Of a stretch of 64,000 nt of DNA, positions 1-8,122 are shown piece by piece. Under the pieces are notes generated by a model. It had not been told where the DNA came from. It worked only from the letters and a program-made list of their open reading frames with translations, and made no database searches. Positions within the stretch are counted from its first letter, which is position 1, and each line of letters opens with the position of its first letter. The translations under genes and the position numbers were made by a program. The stretch comes from Anabaena azotica FACHB-119 (lineage in GTDB: Bacteria > Cyanobacteriota > Cyanobacteriia > Cyanobacteriales > Nostocaceae), in contig NZ_JACJSG010000031.1 in the NCBI RefSeq assembly GCF_014697625.1, positions 29,341 to 93,340 of the forward strand, in the 5' to 3' direction.

Positions 1-1
1 A

Positions 2-511
2 CTCAACCAATCTCAAAAAGAATTGCAACAAGTAGAAAAGCAACTGCGGAGTAGTGTAATTCGTGCTACCAGTGATGGAATTATCCTCAAGCTAAATCTG
101 CGTAACCCTGGACAAGTGGTGAGTCCTAACGACGCGATCGCCCAAATTGTACCCCAAAATACGCCTTTGGTAATTAAAGCGATGGTTCCCACCGCAGACA
201 TTAAAAAAGTAGCGGTAGGACAAAAAGTACAACTACGAGTTAACGCTTGTCCCTATCCAGATTACGGGACTCTCCCGGCTGTGGTGAGTGCAATTTCTCC
301 TGATGCAATTACCCCCCAATCTCACAGTTCAGGCGCAGAAAATGCTAGTTATTTTGAAGCAACTATCCAACCCCAAAAGAGGGAATTTGGAAATAGCGAT
401 CGTCATTGTTATATCCAATCAGGAATGGAAGCAGAAGCTAACATTATTTCCCAAGAAGAGACAGCACTACAATTTATACTGCGAAAAGCCAGACTAATTA
501 CAGATTTGTAA
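2..511 (+). CDS. HlyD-family membrane fusion protein, C-terminal part (5' end outside window)
   Basis: The reading frame is open from base 2, so this is the end of a longer gene; a TTG at 23 is only an internal leucine. What is visible is a coiled-coil tail, then a biotinyl-lipoyl-like segment (SSVIRATSDGIILKLNLRNPGQVV) and a beta-barrel segment with the family pattern LVIKAMVPTADIKKVAVGQKVQLRVNACPYPDYGTLPAVV. HlyD proteins link an inner-membrane ABC exporter to an outer-membrane channel in type I or bacteriocin-type secretion. The ABC partner would be expected upstream of the window. The family call is confident; the cargo is unknown. No terminator with a clear U-tract follows. Confidence 0.85.
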   Translation, partial: LNQSQKELQQVEKQLRSSVIRATSDGIILKLNLRNPGQVVSPNDAIAQIVPQNTPLVIKAMVPTADIKKVAVGQKVQLRVNACPYPDYGTLPAVVSAISPDAITPQSHSSGAENASYFEATIQPQKREFGNSDRHCYIQSGMEAEANIISQEETALQFILRKARLITDL

Positions 512-598
512 ATTAAGGCTAAATTATTCTTGGCAAAAATTACTATCAAAATCTAATTTCATCTGTAGGTTGTGCAGTGCAGCGCCAAAACCATGATG

Positions 599-670
599 TA
601 CTACCCCACCCGATTGATTTTGACAAGTCGGGGATTTATAACCTATCATGATTTGCGTGGTGGACTACTA
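599..670. mobile_element. Short MITE-like repeat, internally deleted copy
   Basis: The ends are imperfect inverted repeats (TACTACCCCACC at 599-610, GGTGGACTACTA at 659-670). The body matches the longer copy at 50984-51091, but about 35 bases containing a CCCCGACTTCTT hairpin arm are missing here. It lies between the HlyD gene and the signalling genes. It carries no coding capacity. The mobility class is an inference from the inverted ends and the second copy. Confidence 0.6.
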
Positions 671-675
671 CTCAT

Positions 676-712
676 CGGCGTTTATCGGCGTTTATCGGCG
701 GTTAATTATTTT
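676..712 (+). repeat. ATCGGCGTTTATCGGCG short repeat
   Basis: Tandem GTTTATCGGC units are followed by GGTTAATTATTTTTAA. The same string occurs again at 8848-8878, in front of a minus-strand gene. It is non-coding and its function is unknown. Confidence 0.5.
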
Positions 713-838
713 TAATTTTTACCGTTGCTATAAATACATTTAGGTAAATCTAGTTTCATCAAAATAAGTTTTTGATGAAACATCTTTATTGATCACTATA
801 AAGATGAATTATCAAATCTTTACTGCAACAGCTTTCTG

Positions 839-932
839 TTGCCTGTCCCCCTCCGGGTATGCCAGTTCCCTACGGCGGGAAACCCTCCCGCAGCACTGGA
901 CTCACCGCCTACAGGACTGGACTCACCTGTAA
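839..932 (+). repeat. Dispersed repeat (CCTCCGGG...CCAGTTCCCTACGGCGGGA), short copy
   Basis: This stretch is the reverse complement of most of 31068-31192 at near identity; the other copy has one extra unit of about 32 bases built on CTCCGGGTTCGCCAGTT. The ORF that can be read through it is an artefact of the repeat. The rest of the 512-1153 gap is A+T-rich and holds the MITE at 599-670, the short repeat at 676-712 and presumably the promoter of the next gene. Confidence 0.6.
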
Positions 933-1153
933 CCTATCACCTGTCCCCTGCTATACCTATTTCATCTTTTGCCGCTTTTCATCATGGGAATAACTATCTT
1001 GGAAGACAAACTTGTAAAATTTAGACAGTCGATTTGTCATAAATATATCATGAATTACTTAATCATCTTATTTTAAGATAACAACATAGCTAACACATTA
1101 GTTTTGTGGGCTGAAAATGTTGTAAACAAATTATACTTTTAAGTATCTGAGTT

Positions 1154-1813
1154 ATGACTATAATTTCTTTCCTGACACCCTACCATAGAGTTCAAAAGGC
1201 ATTACAATGGTGGTCTTACAGGCAGTCAGCGAGGCTATTGTTGGAAGCCGAACAAATTCGGGATGGTCTGTTACAGGAAACCTTCACAATGCGGCGTAAC
1301 TTAGATTTATTATTTCTCGATAACCTGAGCTTACCAAATGACAAAGTTCAAGACTCACTCAAAAGAATTGAAAACTTTCACCATTCTTTAGTAAAATTAA
1401 GCGATCGCTTATTTCCTGAATCTCTCCAAGATAGTTTTCCTCTAGCAATTGAGTCTTTAGTAGAATCCTGGTTATTATCTAATCCTCACCTCAATTTTCA
1501 CATAGATATGCCAATATCTTGGCGACACGAACCTGGTGAGCGTGGCTTAATTATTTTAACTCTCTTGCAAGAATTATTAACTCTCACCTTGTCAGAGTTA
1601 CTAAGACCAGTTTCAATTTATATCAGCTTAAAATCTAAGAACGGCTTAGGAAAGCTTACTGTCAAAATCAATTATTCTCAGACATCATCGATTTTTTTTC
1701 ACTCTAGTCTCATAGAATTAGATTATCTCTCACGCAGTTGCCAATTATTAACAGCAGGTAAATGTATTTATCATATTCACAATCTTACAGTTTCCTGGTG
1801 TTTTTCTTGGTAA
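1154..1813 (+). CDS. Kinase-like signalling protein lacking the phospho-acceptor histidine
   Basis: This is a 219-residue protein of unassigned function. Residues 27-50 (LLLEAEQIRDGLLQETFTMR) align by eye with the DHp helix of NarL-type kinases, for example IHNGPLQ in the sensor kinase at 2726. The position of the phosphorylated His is Arg36 here. The rest (about 80-219) has the size of a degenerate ATPase-like domain, but no clear N box or DxG box is visible. It precedes a response regulator and a sensor kinase on the same strand, so it may act as a phosphotransfer-dead partner or an inhibitor of the regulator. That role is inference. The ATG start follows an A+T-rich leader without a strong ribosome site. 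Confidence 0.55.
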   Translation: MTIISFLTPYHRVQKALQWWSYRQSARLLLEAEQIRDGLLQETFTMRRNLDLLFLDNLSLPNDKVQDSLKRIENFHHSLVKLSDRLFPESLQDSFPLAIESLVESWLLSNPHLNFHIDMPISWRHEPGERGLIILTLLQELLTLTLSELLRPVSIYISLKSKNGLGKLTVKINYSQTSSIFFHSSLIELDYLSRSCQLLTAGKCIYHIHNLTVSWCFSW

Positions 1814-1925
1814 AACTTACAATACATTCGCCAAAATTCTTCTTGCAAGTACCGAGAATTAACGATTTGTATGTAATGAATATTTAATTAAGGCACAAAA
1901 TTATTCTTCAGAGGTGGTGTTGACT

Positions 1926-2603
1926 ATGACAAACAATACACCAGAAAAAGCATTCATCCAGTTTTTAGTAATTGATGACCATCAATCAGTCCTTAATGGT
2001 ACAGTAGAGATATTAAAAAGACATTATCCAGAGGCTGAATTTGTCACCGCCATTAATGCAGAAAATGCTTGTCATCAAATAACAAGTTTACAACCAGACC
2101 TGCTAGTTATGGATCTTTCGATTCCCGAAAAATCAGGAATTACAGCACGTCCAGATACAGGAGTGCAATTTCTCAAGAAATTAATGAAAAACTATTGTGA
2201 TTTGAATATCATAGTTCAAAGCGCCCATATTAGAACATTAGTCAGAATTAGACCTGATATTGACAGTCATAAAGGAGGCTTTACAGTAGCCGATAAAAGT
2301 CTTTCTACTCAAGAAATGTTAACGAGAGTTGATTGGGCTTTGCAGGGTTTAACTCATACAAAAGATATTAAAGGCATCCATACAGGGATAGAAATTAAAC
2401 CAGAGTGGTTTAAGGTGTTAATTCTAGCATTTGAAGAAGGGTTACAAGATAAAGCGATCGCCGAAAAAATGTGTATATCTGAGCGCATGGTGCGGCATTA
2501 TTGGAGTAAGCTGCAAGATGCTTTAGATGTTTATCCTGACGATGGTAAAAATATTCGCATCCAAACTGAGAAACGAGCTAGACAAGAAGGGTTAATTGAC
2601 TAA
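1926..2603 (+). CDS. NarL/LuxR-type response regulator
   Basis: The N-terminal receiver domain (about 12-140) has the acidic pair in VIDDHQ, the phospho-Asp in LLVMDLSIP, the Thr/Ser position in VQSAH and the Lys in VADKS. The C-terminal helix-turn-helix (about 160-210) reads EGLQDKAIAEKMCISERMVRHYWSKL, typical of GerE/LuxR output domains. The frame is also open from GTG 1914, but ATG 1926 sits about 11 bases after GAGG and is preferred (225 residues). The gene lies between a pseudo-kinase and a sensor kinase and very probably receives phosphate from the latter. The target genes are not visible; the exporter genes upstream are one guess. Confidence 0.85.
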   Translation: MTNNTPEKAFIQFLVIDDHQSVLNGTVEILKRHYPEAEFVTAINAENACHQITSLQPDLLVMDLSIPEKSGITARPDTGVQFLKKLMKNYCDLNIIVQSAHIRTLVRIRPDIDSHKGGFTVADKSLSTQEMLTRVDWALQGLTHTKDIKGIHTGIEIKPEWFKVLILAFEEGLQDKAIAEKMCISERMVRHYWSKLQDALDVYPDDGKNIRIQTEKRARQEGLID

Positions 2604-2725
2604 TTTAGGGGACAAGAAACAGGTTACAGGGGATAGGTAAAAAACAATATGAGGTTTTTTAGTCACTAACAGTTAACTGTCAACCGTCAACCGTCAACCA
2701 AACCTAAAGACTAGGAGAAAAGCCA

Positions 2726-3652
2726 ATGCAGCCTGGACTTAGGAACATTATCAAAAGAGACATTTTCATCTGGTATTTATTAATAGTTGCTTTAGCAATT
2801 GTTAGTCTATCTATTATTAGTTATTGCCTCATGGTTTGGGGTTGGTGGGTTCCTATCATACCAGCAACTTTTGGTTTGATCATCAATGCTATGGAACTCA
2901 TAGCATTGTATAAATATGACCGCGCCTTACGCTTGGGGATGAAAACTCGCCAAGCGGTGATAGAAAGCACATTTGAAACCATCCATAATGGCCCATTACA
3001 AAGTTTAGCCAAAGTTTTGAAATTGGTTAAGCGTAGAGATATCACAACTCAGGAGTTACTACCGCAAATAGAACAAGAATTAGAAAAATTAAACTATGAG
3101 CTGAGAGGAATTTATGATTTTTTACAGCAAGAATATCCCCAGCAAGATAATAAGCTTTATTTAAGCAACAATTTAGTCATTAGTTTGCAAGACAATTTCC
3201 ATGAAATTCTCTATCAAGTTTACAGCTATACCTTAGACAGGGATTTTCCCTGTTTTAAAACTATTAAAGTAAAAATCCATGCCTTTGAACCCATAGATGA
3301 AAGATACTTAAATATTGAACAGAAACGAGGTATCGCTAGATTTTTAGAAGAAGCATTATGTAATGTCGGTAAACACGCCACAGGAGCCACCAAACTCCAA
3401 GTTACCTGCTCATTATTCGCAGGCTGGTACAGCTTGCAGATTATAGATAACGGCTTAAACGCAAACCCATACAAACAGGGAAGAGGAACCCAACAGTTTA
3501 TTAATTTAGCACGACAACTCAAAGGAAAATTCAGGCGATCGCCCCTATCCCCCCAAGGAACCATTTGTGAATTATCCTGGCCTGTCATTTCCAAGCCCTG
3601 TAAAGGTTACAAGAAATTCTTACGTTCAAACCAACGGGCTACAAGTTATTGA
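2726..3652 (+). CDS. NarL-type sensor histidine kinase with two membrane helices
   Basis: The 308-residue protein starts with two hydrophobic segments (about 14-38 and 40-63) and almost no sensor domain between them. The DHp motif TIHNGPLQ places the phospho-acceptor at His87. The HATPase_c domain shows an N box (EALCNVGKHA), a G1-like DNG and the G2 region KQGRGTQQFINLARQLKG. It phosphorylates itself and then, most likely, the regulator at 1926-2603. The start has AGGAGA about 10 bases upstream. With so little periplasmic mass the input may come from the membrane itself or from a partner such as the kinase-like protein at 1154. Confidence 0.85.
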   Translation: MQPGLRNIIKRDIFIWYLLIVALAIVSLSIISYCLMVWGWWVPIIPATFGLIINAMELIALYKYDRALRLGMKTRQAVIESTFETIHNGPLQSLAKVLKLVKRRDITTQELLPQIEQELEKLNYELRGIYDFLQQEYPQQDNKLYLSNNLVISLQDNFHEILYQVYSYTLDRDFPCFKTIKVKIHAFEPIDERYLNIEQKRGIARFLEEALCNVGKHATGATKLQVTCSLFAGWYSLQIIDNGLNANPYKQGRGTQQFINLARQLKGKFRRSPLSPQGTICELSWPVISKPCKGYKKFLRSNQRATSY

Positions 3653-3749
3653 CCCTGATTTATTAATAATTGCTTACACACAAGCTCAAAACACACCAAC
3701 ATACTTTGATGTTGATGCTATAGGAAGAATGTTTCAAGCTGGTGGATAA
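3567..3749 (+). CDS. Possible small protein overlapping the kinase 3' end
   Basis: A 60-codon frame begins inside the kinase gene and continues about 100 bases past it. The part beyond the kinase stop (QVIDPDLLIIAYTQAQNTPTYFDVDAIGRMFQAGG) has protein-like composition, while the first third is the overlapping kinase sequence. It could be a real short gene with a later start or the tail of a decayed one. I do not recognise it. Confidence 0.25.
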   Translation: MNYPGLSFPSPVKVTRNSYVQTNGLQVIDPDLLIIAYTQAQNTPTYFDVDAIGRMFQAGG

Positions 3750-3921
3750 GACACTGTTTAAATTACTGACTTAACTGATCTCTTGCACCTTCTTAATAAG
3801 TGGGTGGCTCCCTGCACTCCCCACCCTACGAAATAATCTTGTTCAAATTTTCTTTATTCATGGCTTCATTAATTTGCCATGCAATAACACGTTTTGTCGC
3901 AATCAGGTTAATTTTTTCCAT

Positions 3922-4045
3922 AGGACTTACGCAACTGGCATATTTTTTTTCTGTAGGGTGTGTGACTGGCGATAATATTTGAACGTAGTCATGAGACTTG
4001 TAGCGTCACGCACCAACCACCAATTGTGACACTTGCGTAAGTCCT
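3922..4045. mobile_element. MITE with AGGACTTACGCA termini, copy 1
   Basis: The inverted ends are AGGACTTACGCAACTGGCA (3922-3940) and the complement of TGACACTTGCGTAAGTCCT (4027-4045), 124 bases in all and non-coding. Two relatives occur at 51219-51341 and 56824-57022. The ends resemble those of IS elements common in Nostoc, which probably supply the transposase in trans (inference). No clear target duplication was seen. Confidence 0.7.
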
Positions 4046-4238
4046 GTTCCAGTGTCCCTTCTTCTTCAAACAAGTTATCAACAGATGAACCAATATGAGG
4101 ATTTCTTTTCATCCTTGTACCTCCAGATTTCCTTTGAGTTTTAACCAGTCCCCAGTCCCCAGTCCCCAATTTACCCTGAACCATGCCACTATAGAAAACA
4201 TAGCTTGAACAATAGCAAGAGGAAGGCTAGAAAACGCT

Positions 4239-5192
4239 GTGCAGATTACATTTTTAGGGACGAGTTCTGGTGTACCCACAAGAGCGCGCAATGTATCCAG
4301 TGTTGCCCTCAGATTACCGCAACGGGCGGAGTTGTGGTTGTTTGACTGTGGGGAAGGTACTCAGCATCAAATTATGCGGAGTGACCTGAAAATGAGTCAA
4401 TTATCCCGAATTTTCATTACCCATATGCACGGGGATCATATTTTTGGCTTATTGGGGCTTCTTGCTAGTTGTGGCTTGGCGGGTAATGTCCAGAGAGTAG
4501 ATATTTATGGGCCAGCCGGATTAAATGAGTATATCCAGTCTGCTTCTCGTTACTCCCATACACATTTTTCCTACCCGATTAAAGTTCATGCTGTTCGCCC
4601 TGGTGTGATTTATGAAGATGAAGAATTTACCGTGACTTGTGGCGCTTTACATCACCGCATTACCGCCTTTGGCTATCGCGTAGCCGAAAAAGACCGCGCC
4701 GGACGTTTTGATGTGGAAAAAGCCCAAGCCTTGCAAATTCCCCCCGGTAGGGTTTATGGACAACTCAAGCGGGGGGAAACTGTCACCCTGGCTGATGGGC
4801 GTGTGATTAATGGTGCTGAGTTATGTGGGCCTACGGAAATTGGGCGGAAGATTGCTTATTGTACAGATACAATTTACTGTGATGGTGCGGTGGAATTAGC
4901 CAAAGATGCAGATGTGTTAATTCACGAGGCTACTTTTGCTCATCAAGATGCAGAGATGGCTTTTCAAAGGTTGCACTCAACAACGACAATGGCTGCACAG
5001 ACGGCTTTGGCTGCTGGCGCACATCGGTTATTAATGACTCATTTTAGTCCTCGTTATGCGCCAGGAAACAGCATAGAGTTAAAGGATTTGCTGCAAGAGG
5101 CTCGTGCTATCTTTCCTAAGACGGATATGGCTTATGATTTTATGGCTTATGAGGTTCCGAGGCGCAGGGACGTTGTTTTGAGTGAGGTTTAA
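4239..5192 (+). CDS. rnz: Ribonuclease Z (tRNA 3'-end processing)
   Basis: The 317-residue metallo-beta-lactamase-fold nuclease cuts the 3' trailer from tRNA precursors. The zinc site is clear: THMHGDH (His62, His64, Asp66, His67), a GALHHRI His, a CTDT Asp and the late THFS His. The length is normal for the long bacterial form. The start is GTG, about 12 bases after GGAAGG; no in-frame ATG is close. It is monocistronic, with a short CCCCAGT-type repeat around 4148-4168 upstream. Confidence 0.95.
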   Translation: MQITFLGTSSGVPTRARNVSSVALRLPQRAELWLFDCGEGTQHQIMRSDLKMSQLSRIFITHMHGDHIFGLLGLLASCGLAGNVQRVDIYGPAGLNEYIQSASRYSHTHFSYPIKVHAVRPGVIYEDEEFTVTCGALHHRITAFGYRVAEKDRAGRFDVEKAQALQIPPGRVYGQLKRGETVTLADGRVINGAELCGPTEIGRKIAYCTDTIYCDGAVELAKDADVLIHEATFAHQDAEMAFQRLHSTTTMAAQTALAAGAHRLLMTHFSPRYAPGNSIELKDLLQEARAIFPKTDMAYDFMAYEVPRRRDVVLSEV

Positions 5193-5266
5193 GTACAGAG
5201 TTCTGCTGATTGTAATCGAATTTTTGTTAAACAGATGATAAAGAATAGCCAACTTAAGAGGTTAGT

Positions 5267-5548
5267 ATGGTTCAAACAACGGAATATATTTATGTTGTTC
5301 GGGATGATAAGATTCTACATGGAGAACCTATCATCAGAGGAACTCGGACACCCGTCAGAGCAATCGTCGAAACTTGGCGAATGGGCATTGCACCAGAGGA
5401 AATTCCCAAAGGGATGCCACACCTGACTTTGGGGCAAGTCTTTGGAGCATTAACTTACTACAGCGACCACCAGGACGAAATTAATCAATATATTGAAAAA
5501 AATCGGATTCCTGGCGAATTGATCGACCCATTGGTTAGAGATTTGTGA
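5267..5548 (+). CDS. DUF433 family protein (orphan antitoxin type)
   Basis: The 93-residue protein carries the DUF433 pattern: HGEPIIRGTRTPVRAIVE, a helix-turn-helix-like EEIPKGMPHLTLGQVFGALTYY, and a C-terminal helix. DUF433 proteins usually act as antitoxins next to a DUF5615 PIN-like toxin. Here no such partner follows; the next gene converges from the other strand. It may be a solitary survivor or may act elsewhere. The start ATG is preceded by AAGAGG. Confidence 0.8.
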   Translation: MVQTTEYIYVVRDDKILHGEPIIRGTRTPVRAIVETWRMGIAPEEIPKGMPHLTLGQVFGALTYYSDHQDEINQYIEKNRIPGELIDPLVRDL

Positions 5549-5581
5549 GTAGCATATTTGTTTGTCCGCACCAACGCAGTG

Positions 5582-5986
5582 TTAGGAGGCTGACTGTAAC
5601 AACCTAATAAAGCCCTCCTGCTCAAAATGTCGATCAGTGGTCAATGCCTCTGTCATTCCACGTTGACGCATCAAAACAAAACTAACTGCATCACACAATG
5701 AATAAGTTTTATCTTGCCGTTCCATCAACAGTTTCATAGCTTCTCTATGCAGTTTCTCACCTACCCAAACTGTTTCGATATCTGGATTATCGAGCAAATC
5801 CATCACAAATGTCAGCACCGCAGGACGAGGAAACCGACGTATCAATGCCAAAGCAATCAACTCAGCTAAAACATAACTATGAGTCAAAAACTTTTTGTTG
5901 ATTATGCTAAGAAACTGCACTGCTTCTTGATGCTGTGGCTCATTTTGATGGATATAACACAGTAATCCTGACGTATCTAAAAGCAC
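5582..5986 (-). CDS. PIN-domain toxin (VapC-like RNase)
   Basis: The 134-residue PIN protein has the four acidic positions of the metal site: Asp4 (LLDTSG), Glu42 (AELIAL), Asp99 (SLCDAVSF) and Asp118 (TTDRHF). Such proteins cut RNA and are held inactive by the upstream antitoxin. The start is GTG, nine bases after the antitoxin stop, and the TAAGG of that stop region can serve as ribosome site, so the two are translationally coupled. Confidence 0.88.
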   Translation of the reverse strand: MLLDTSGLLCYIHQNEPQHQEAVQFLSIINKKFLTHSYVLAELIALALIRRFPRPAVLTFVMDLLDNPDIETVWVGEKLHREAMKLLMERQDKTYSLCDAVSFVLMRQRGMTEALTTDRHFEQEGFIRLLQSAS

Positions 5987-5995
5987 AAACCGACC

Positions 5996-6280
5996 TTACC
6001 CTTCATACTCACTTACATAAGCTCTTGCAAGATCAGCATCAATGCTTTCATTGTCTGCACCTGTTGCATATCCAAGACTAATAGCCCCAGCATGACTTCT
6101 AAATCTCTGCCGAGCTTCTTCTTGCTGTTCTACTGAACGCAAAACCCTACTTACACCATTGCTTTGATGGGAGAGTACAGTAACGATCCATTCTGTAATG
6201 GATAAACCTACAGCATTAGCTTTTTGCTGTAAATCTGCATAAACTTCATCACTAAATTCTAGAGTTAGCTGCTGACTCAT
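5996..6280 (-). CDS. Antitoxin of the PIN pair, ribbon-helix-helix-like
   Basis: The 94-residue protein opens with a strand-helix-helix pattern (QQLTLEFSDEVYADLQQKANAVGLSITEWIVTVL) typical of ribbon-helix-helix DNA-binding antitoxins. It is followed by an acidic, flexible tail likely to bind the PIN protein. It is first in the pair and probably represses the shared promoter between 6281 and 6480. The family is assigned by position and pattern only. Confidence 0.75.
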   Translation of the reverse strand: MSQQLTLEFSDEVYADLQQKANAVGLSITEWIVTVLSHQSNGVSRVLRSVEQQEEARQRFRSHAGAISLGYATGADNESIDADLARAYVSEYEG

Positions 6281-6486
6281 GGATACTGAAGGTTTTGACG
6301 GGTTTATCGATAATTATAACGTTTGTTCCATAGCTCAATGAACTGATTTTGGGTTTGATGCTGACAGATATGCTTGACGTACTGTCTCTACCAAAAGCTT
6401 AAGCTACCTAACGGTCGTGTTCAGCGGACGCGAAAACCTCTCGAACTCCACGAAGAAAACTGGTACGTTCCGCTGCAACACGGTTG

Positions 6487-7113
6487 TTATGTTTTTGTTT
6501 TTGCGTAAAGTTCATCAACATTCATTGCTCGATATTCTTCTAGCACTCTTTGATGAACATCTTTTCCTATGCTTTCGATTACATCATATAGCTTTTGACA
6601 TAAGTAGCAGAAACAAATACAAAACTCCTCCGAAGGTTTACTATGCTTTACATTAAAATGACTAACTGCTACTACACTTTTACCTTGTGATTCAGGTTGC
6701 AAAATTACTACTGTACTAGCTCTTTCGTATTCATTTACACCCGCGTGAGCAAAATACTCATTTCTCATATTCAAAATAGAATTATGAAATTCTATTGCAT
6801 CCTCATCTACTCTCCGAACGTGATCTTCTTCAATTTTACTCCTACGCCCTTTAGCAGTAGCAAAGCATTTTCCATAGGTGACTATTGCTGACATCCATAA
6901 TGAGTATGCGACTTCGCTATTCTCAATATCTTTGATCATAGACATAAGCTCATGAGCATGATTCAAGTCGTGCATGATTTGAGTTAAACCTGATAAACGC
7001 TTAGCCAAAGCACTATCAGCCACCAAATATGGATGCTCTATGCCACTCTTATCCTTAAATCTCAGAGTTGGTTTATTTTCATCATTCGACTCAAAGGCAA
7101 CAGGAAAAACCAC
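6487..7113 (-). CDS. HEPN-like all-alpha protein with RxxxxxH motif
   Basis: A 208-residue, largely helical protein. Residues 117-123 read RNEYFAH, an R-x5-H arrangement that fits the Rx4-6H catalytic motif of HEPN ribonucleases and AbiU/AbiF-like families. The preceding helices (LTQIMHDLNHAHELM, SLWMSAIVTYGKCF) fit a HEPN four-helix bundle. It has no nucleotidyltransferase partner next to it. HEPN proteins with this motif often act in abortive infection or as toxins, so a defence role is plausible but unproven. Its upstream region carries six copies of a TTTCCGTATA-type box. Confidence 0.5.
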   Translation of the reverse strand: MVFPVAFESNDENKPTLRFKDKSGIEHPYLVADSALAKRLSGLTQIMHDLNHAHELMSMIKDIENSEVAYSLWMSAIVTYGKCFATAKGRRSKIEEDHVRRVDEDAIEFHNSILNMRNEYFAHAGVNEYERASTVVILQPESQGKSVVAVSHFNVKHSKPSEEFCICFCYLCQKLYDVIESIGKDVHQRVLEEYRAMNVDELYAKTKT

Positions 7114-7158
7114 AATTAATCTCTCCTATGGGTGAGATCCTAACAAACATAACTATTT

Positions 7159-7407
7159 ATTATACGGAAACTTTTCGTATAATCTTCTTATCAATCCTAA
7201 TATATCAAGCGTTACAACTAACTCCTGTCTGAATATACGGAAACCTTCTCTTTTACACCCTTCTATCTCTATTATACCGAGTCTTTCCGTATAACTACCC
7301 TTCATGGGAGAATTATATGGAATTTTTCCGTATATCTCTTGCTGTTATCTAGAATTTTTCCGTATAACATCCCAATTTAGATTATTAAACGGAATTTTCT
7401 GTACAAC
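7159..7407. promoter_or_regulatory. Array of six TATACGGAAA / TTTCCGTATA boxes
   Basis: Boxes lie at 7159-7183 (an almost perfect palindrome, ATTATACG...CGTATAAT), 7233-7243, 7271-7294 (palindromic), 7322-7335, 7353-7368 and 7387-7407 (degenerate). They sit between the HEPN-like gene (minus) and the tiny zinc-protein genes (plus), in A+T-rich DNA. Such spacing suggests binding sites for one dimeric repressor, or iterons. No ORF through this stretch looks real. Confidence 0.6.
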
Positions 7408-7582
7408 TTCCAATGGAACAACGTCCAGTATATTTGTTGATTACCTAATGTTCTCTCATGGAGCAATTTATTTTCTTCTTCCCAACGTCTAAGTGTAGAC
7501 GAAGAAACACTTATTAAATTGCTACATTTAGATATTTCTACATAAACTTCCTCACAATGGTTAACTATGAGGAATCCCCAGC

Positions 7583-7723
7583 ATGAATAATCCCAAAATC
7601 AAAATTGGCTCAATCAAAGCTGAAGGTAACTGTTTTCAGTGTGGTAAGTATTCGGGCTTAAAATTTTCTGGCACAGACTGGCTTTGTCCCAAATGTTATA
7701 ACAATGTCAACAAACGCTCGTAG
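7583..7723 (+). CDS. Tiny zinc-ribbon protein
   Basis: A 46-residue protein with two CxxC pairs (NCFQCGK at 17-20 and LCPKC at 35-38), spaced as in a zinc ribbon. GAGGA lies about ten bases before the ATG. Proteins this small with one zinc ribbon are common in phages and plasmids, where they bind nucleic acid or partner proteins. The function here is unknown. A second zinc-binding peptide follows 19 bases later. Confidence 0.6.
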   Translation: MNNPKIKIGSIKAEGNCFQCGKYSGLKFSGTDWLCPKCYNNVNKRS

Positions 7724-7742
7724 CGGATTGACTTAAAATTTT

Positions 7743-7889
7743 ATGAAAAACAAGAAAATAGTAGAAATACTAGCTAACATTAACAACGGTTGCCCTCACT
7801 GCCATTCGCCAGAGATTGAGTACGATGTGTGTCAAAAGTGTTACATATGCTTTGACTGCGATCGCAAATGGAAGGCAAAGACCGACTAA
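7743..7889 (+). CDS. Tiny cysteine-rich zinc-binding protein
   Basis: A 48-residue peptide with GCPHCH, VCQKC and ICFDCD, that is three CxxC pairs in 23 residues, probably one or two zinc sites. The stop overlaps the stop of the convergent gene at 7886-8122 by three bases. There is no strong ribosome site, so it may depend on translation of the gene before it. Not recognised beyond the zinc pattern. Confidence 0.5.
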   Translation: MKNKKIVEILANINNGCPHCHSPEIEYDVCQKCYICFDCDRKWKAKTD

Positions 7890-8122
7890 TTTTTAATTTT
7901 CGCCTCAAGACCCTCTAAGCGATAATCCTGCAACCTATTAGCTGCCGTCGTTTCTTGCCTGATAAGCTTTAATTCGGCCCTTATCTGCGACAATTCATTC
8001 CCAGCTGCAAATCCGCCAGAGAGCAAATATAATGCGCCCTGCGTAACAACTGTAACAACGGTAACGAGCATTATCACTCTTTCAGAGGTGATAGCAGGTG
8101 GGCTTCTGTCATTGGTATTCAT
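7886..8122 (-). CDS. Small single-span membrane protein with C-terminal coiled coil
   Basis: A 78-residue protein: a short polar N-terminus, one membrane helix (about 16-38, VIMLVTVVTVVTQGALYLLSG), then a charged helix (QIRAELKLIRQETTAANRLQDYRLEGLEAKI). It is the last gene of the minus-strand operon and its start overlaps the previous stop by four bases (ATGA). The layout recalls small phage membrane proteins of the holin/XhlA type, but the order of span and coil differs, so no function is assigned. Confidence 0.65.
   Translation of the reverse strand: MNTNDRSPPAITSERVIMLVTVVTVVTQGALYLLSGGFAAGNELSQIRAELKLIRQETTAANRLQDYRLEGLEAKIKN

Noticed and set aside
4239..5192. Arylsulfatase or general beta-lactamase reading of the metallo-hydrolase
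   Set aside because: The THMHGDH motif, length and late motifs fit ribonuclease Z.
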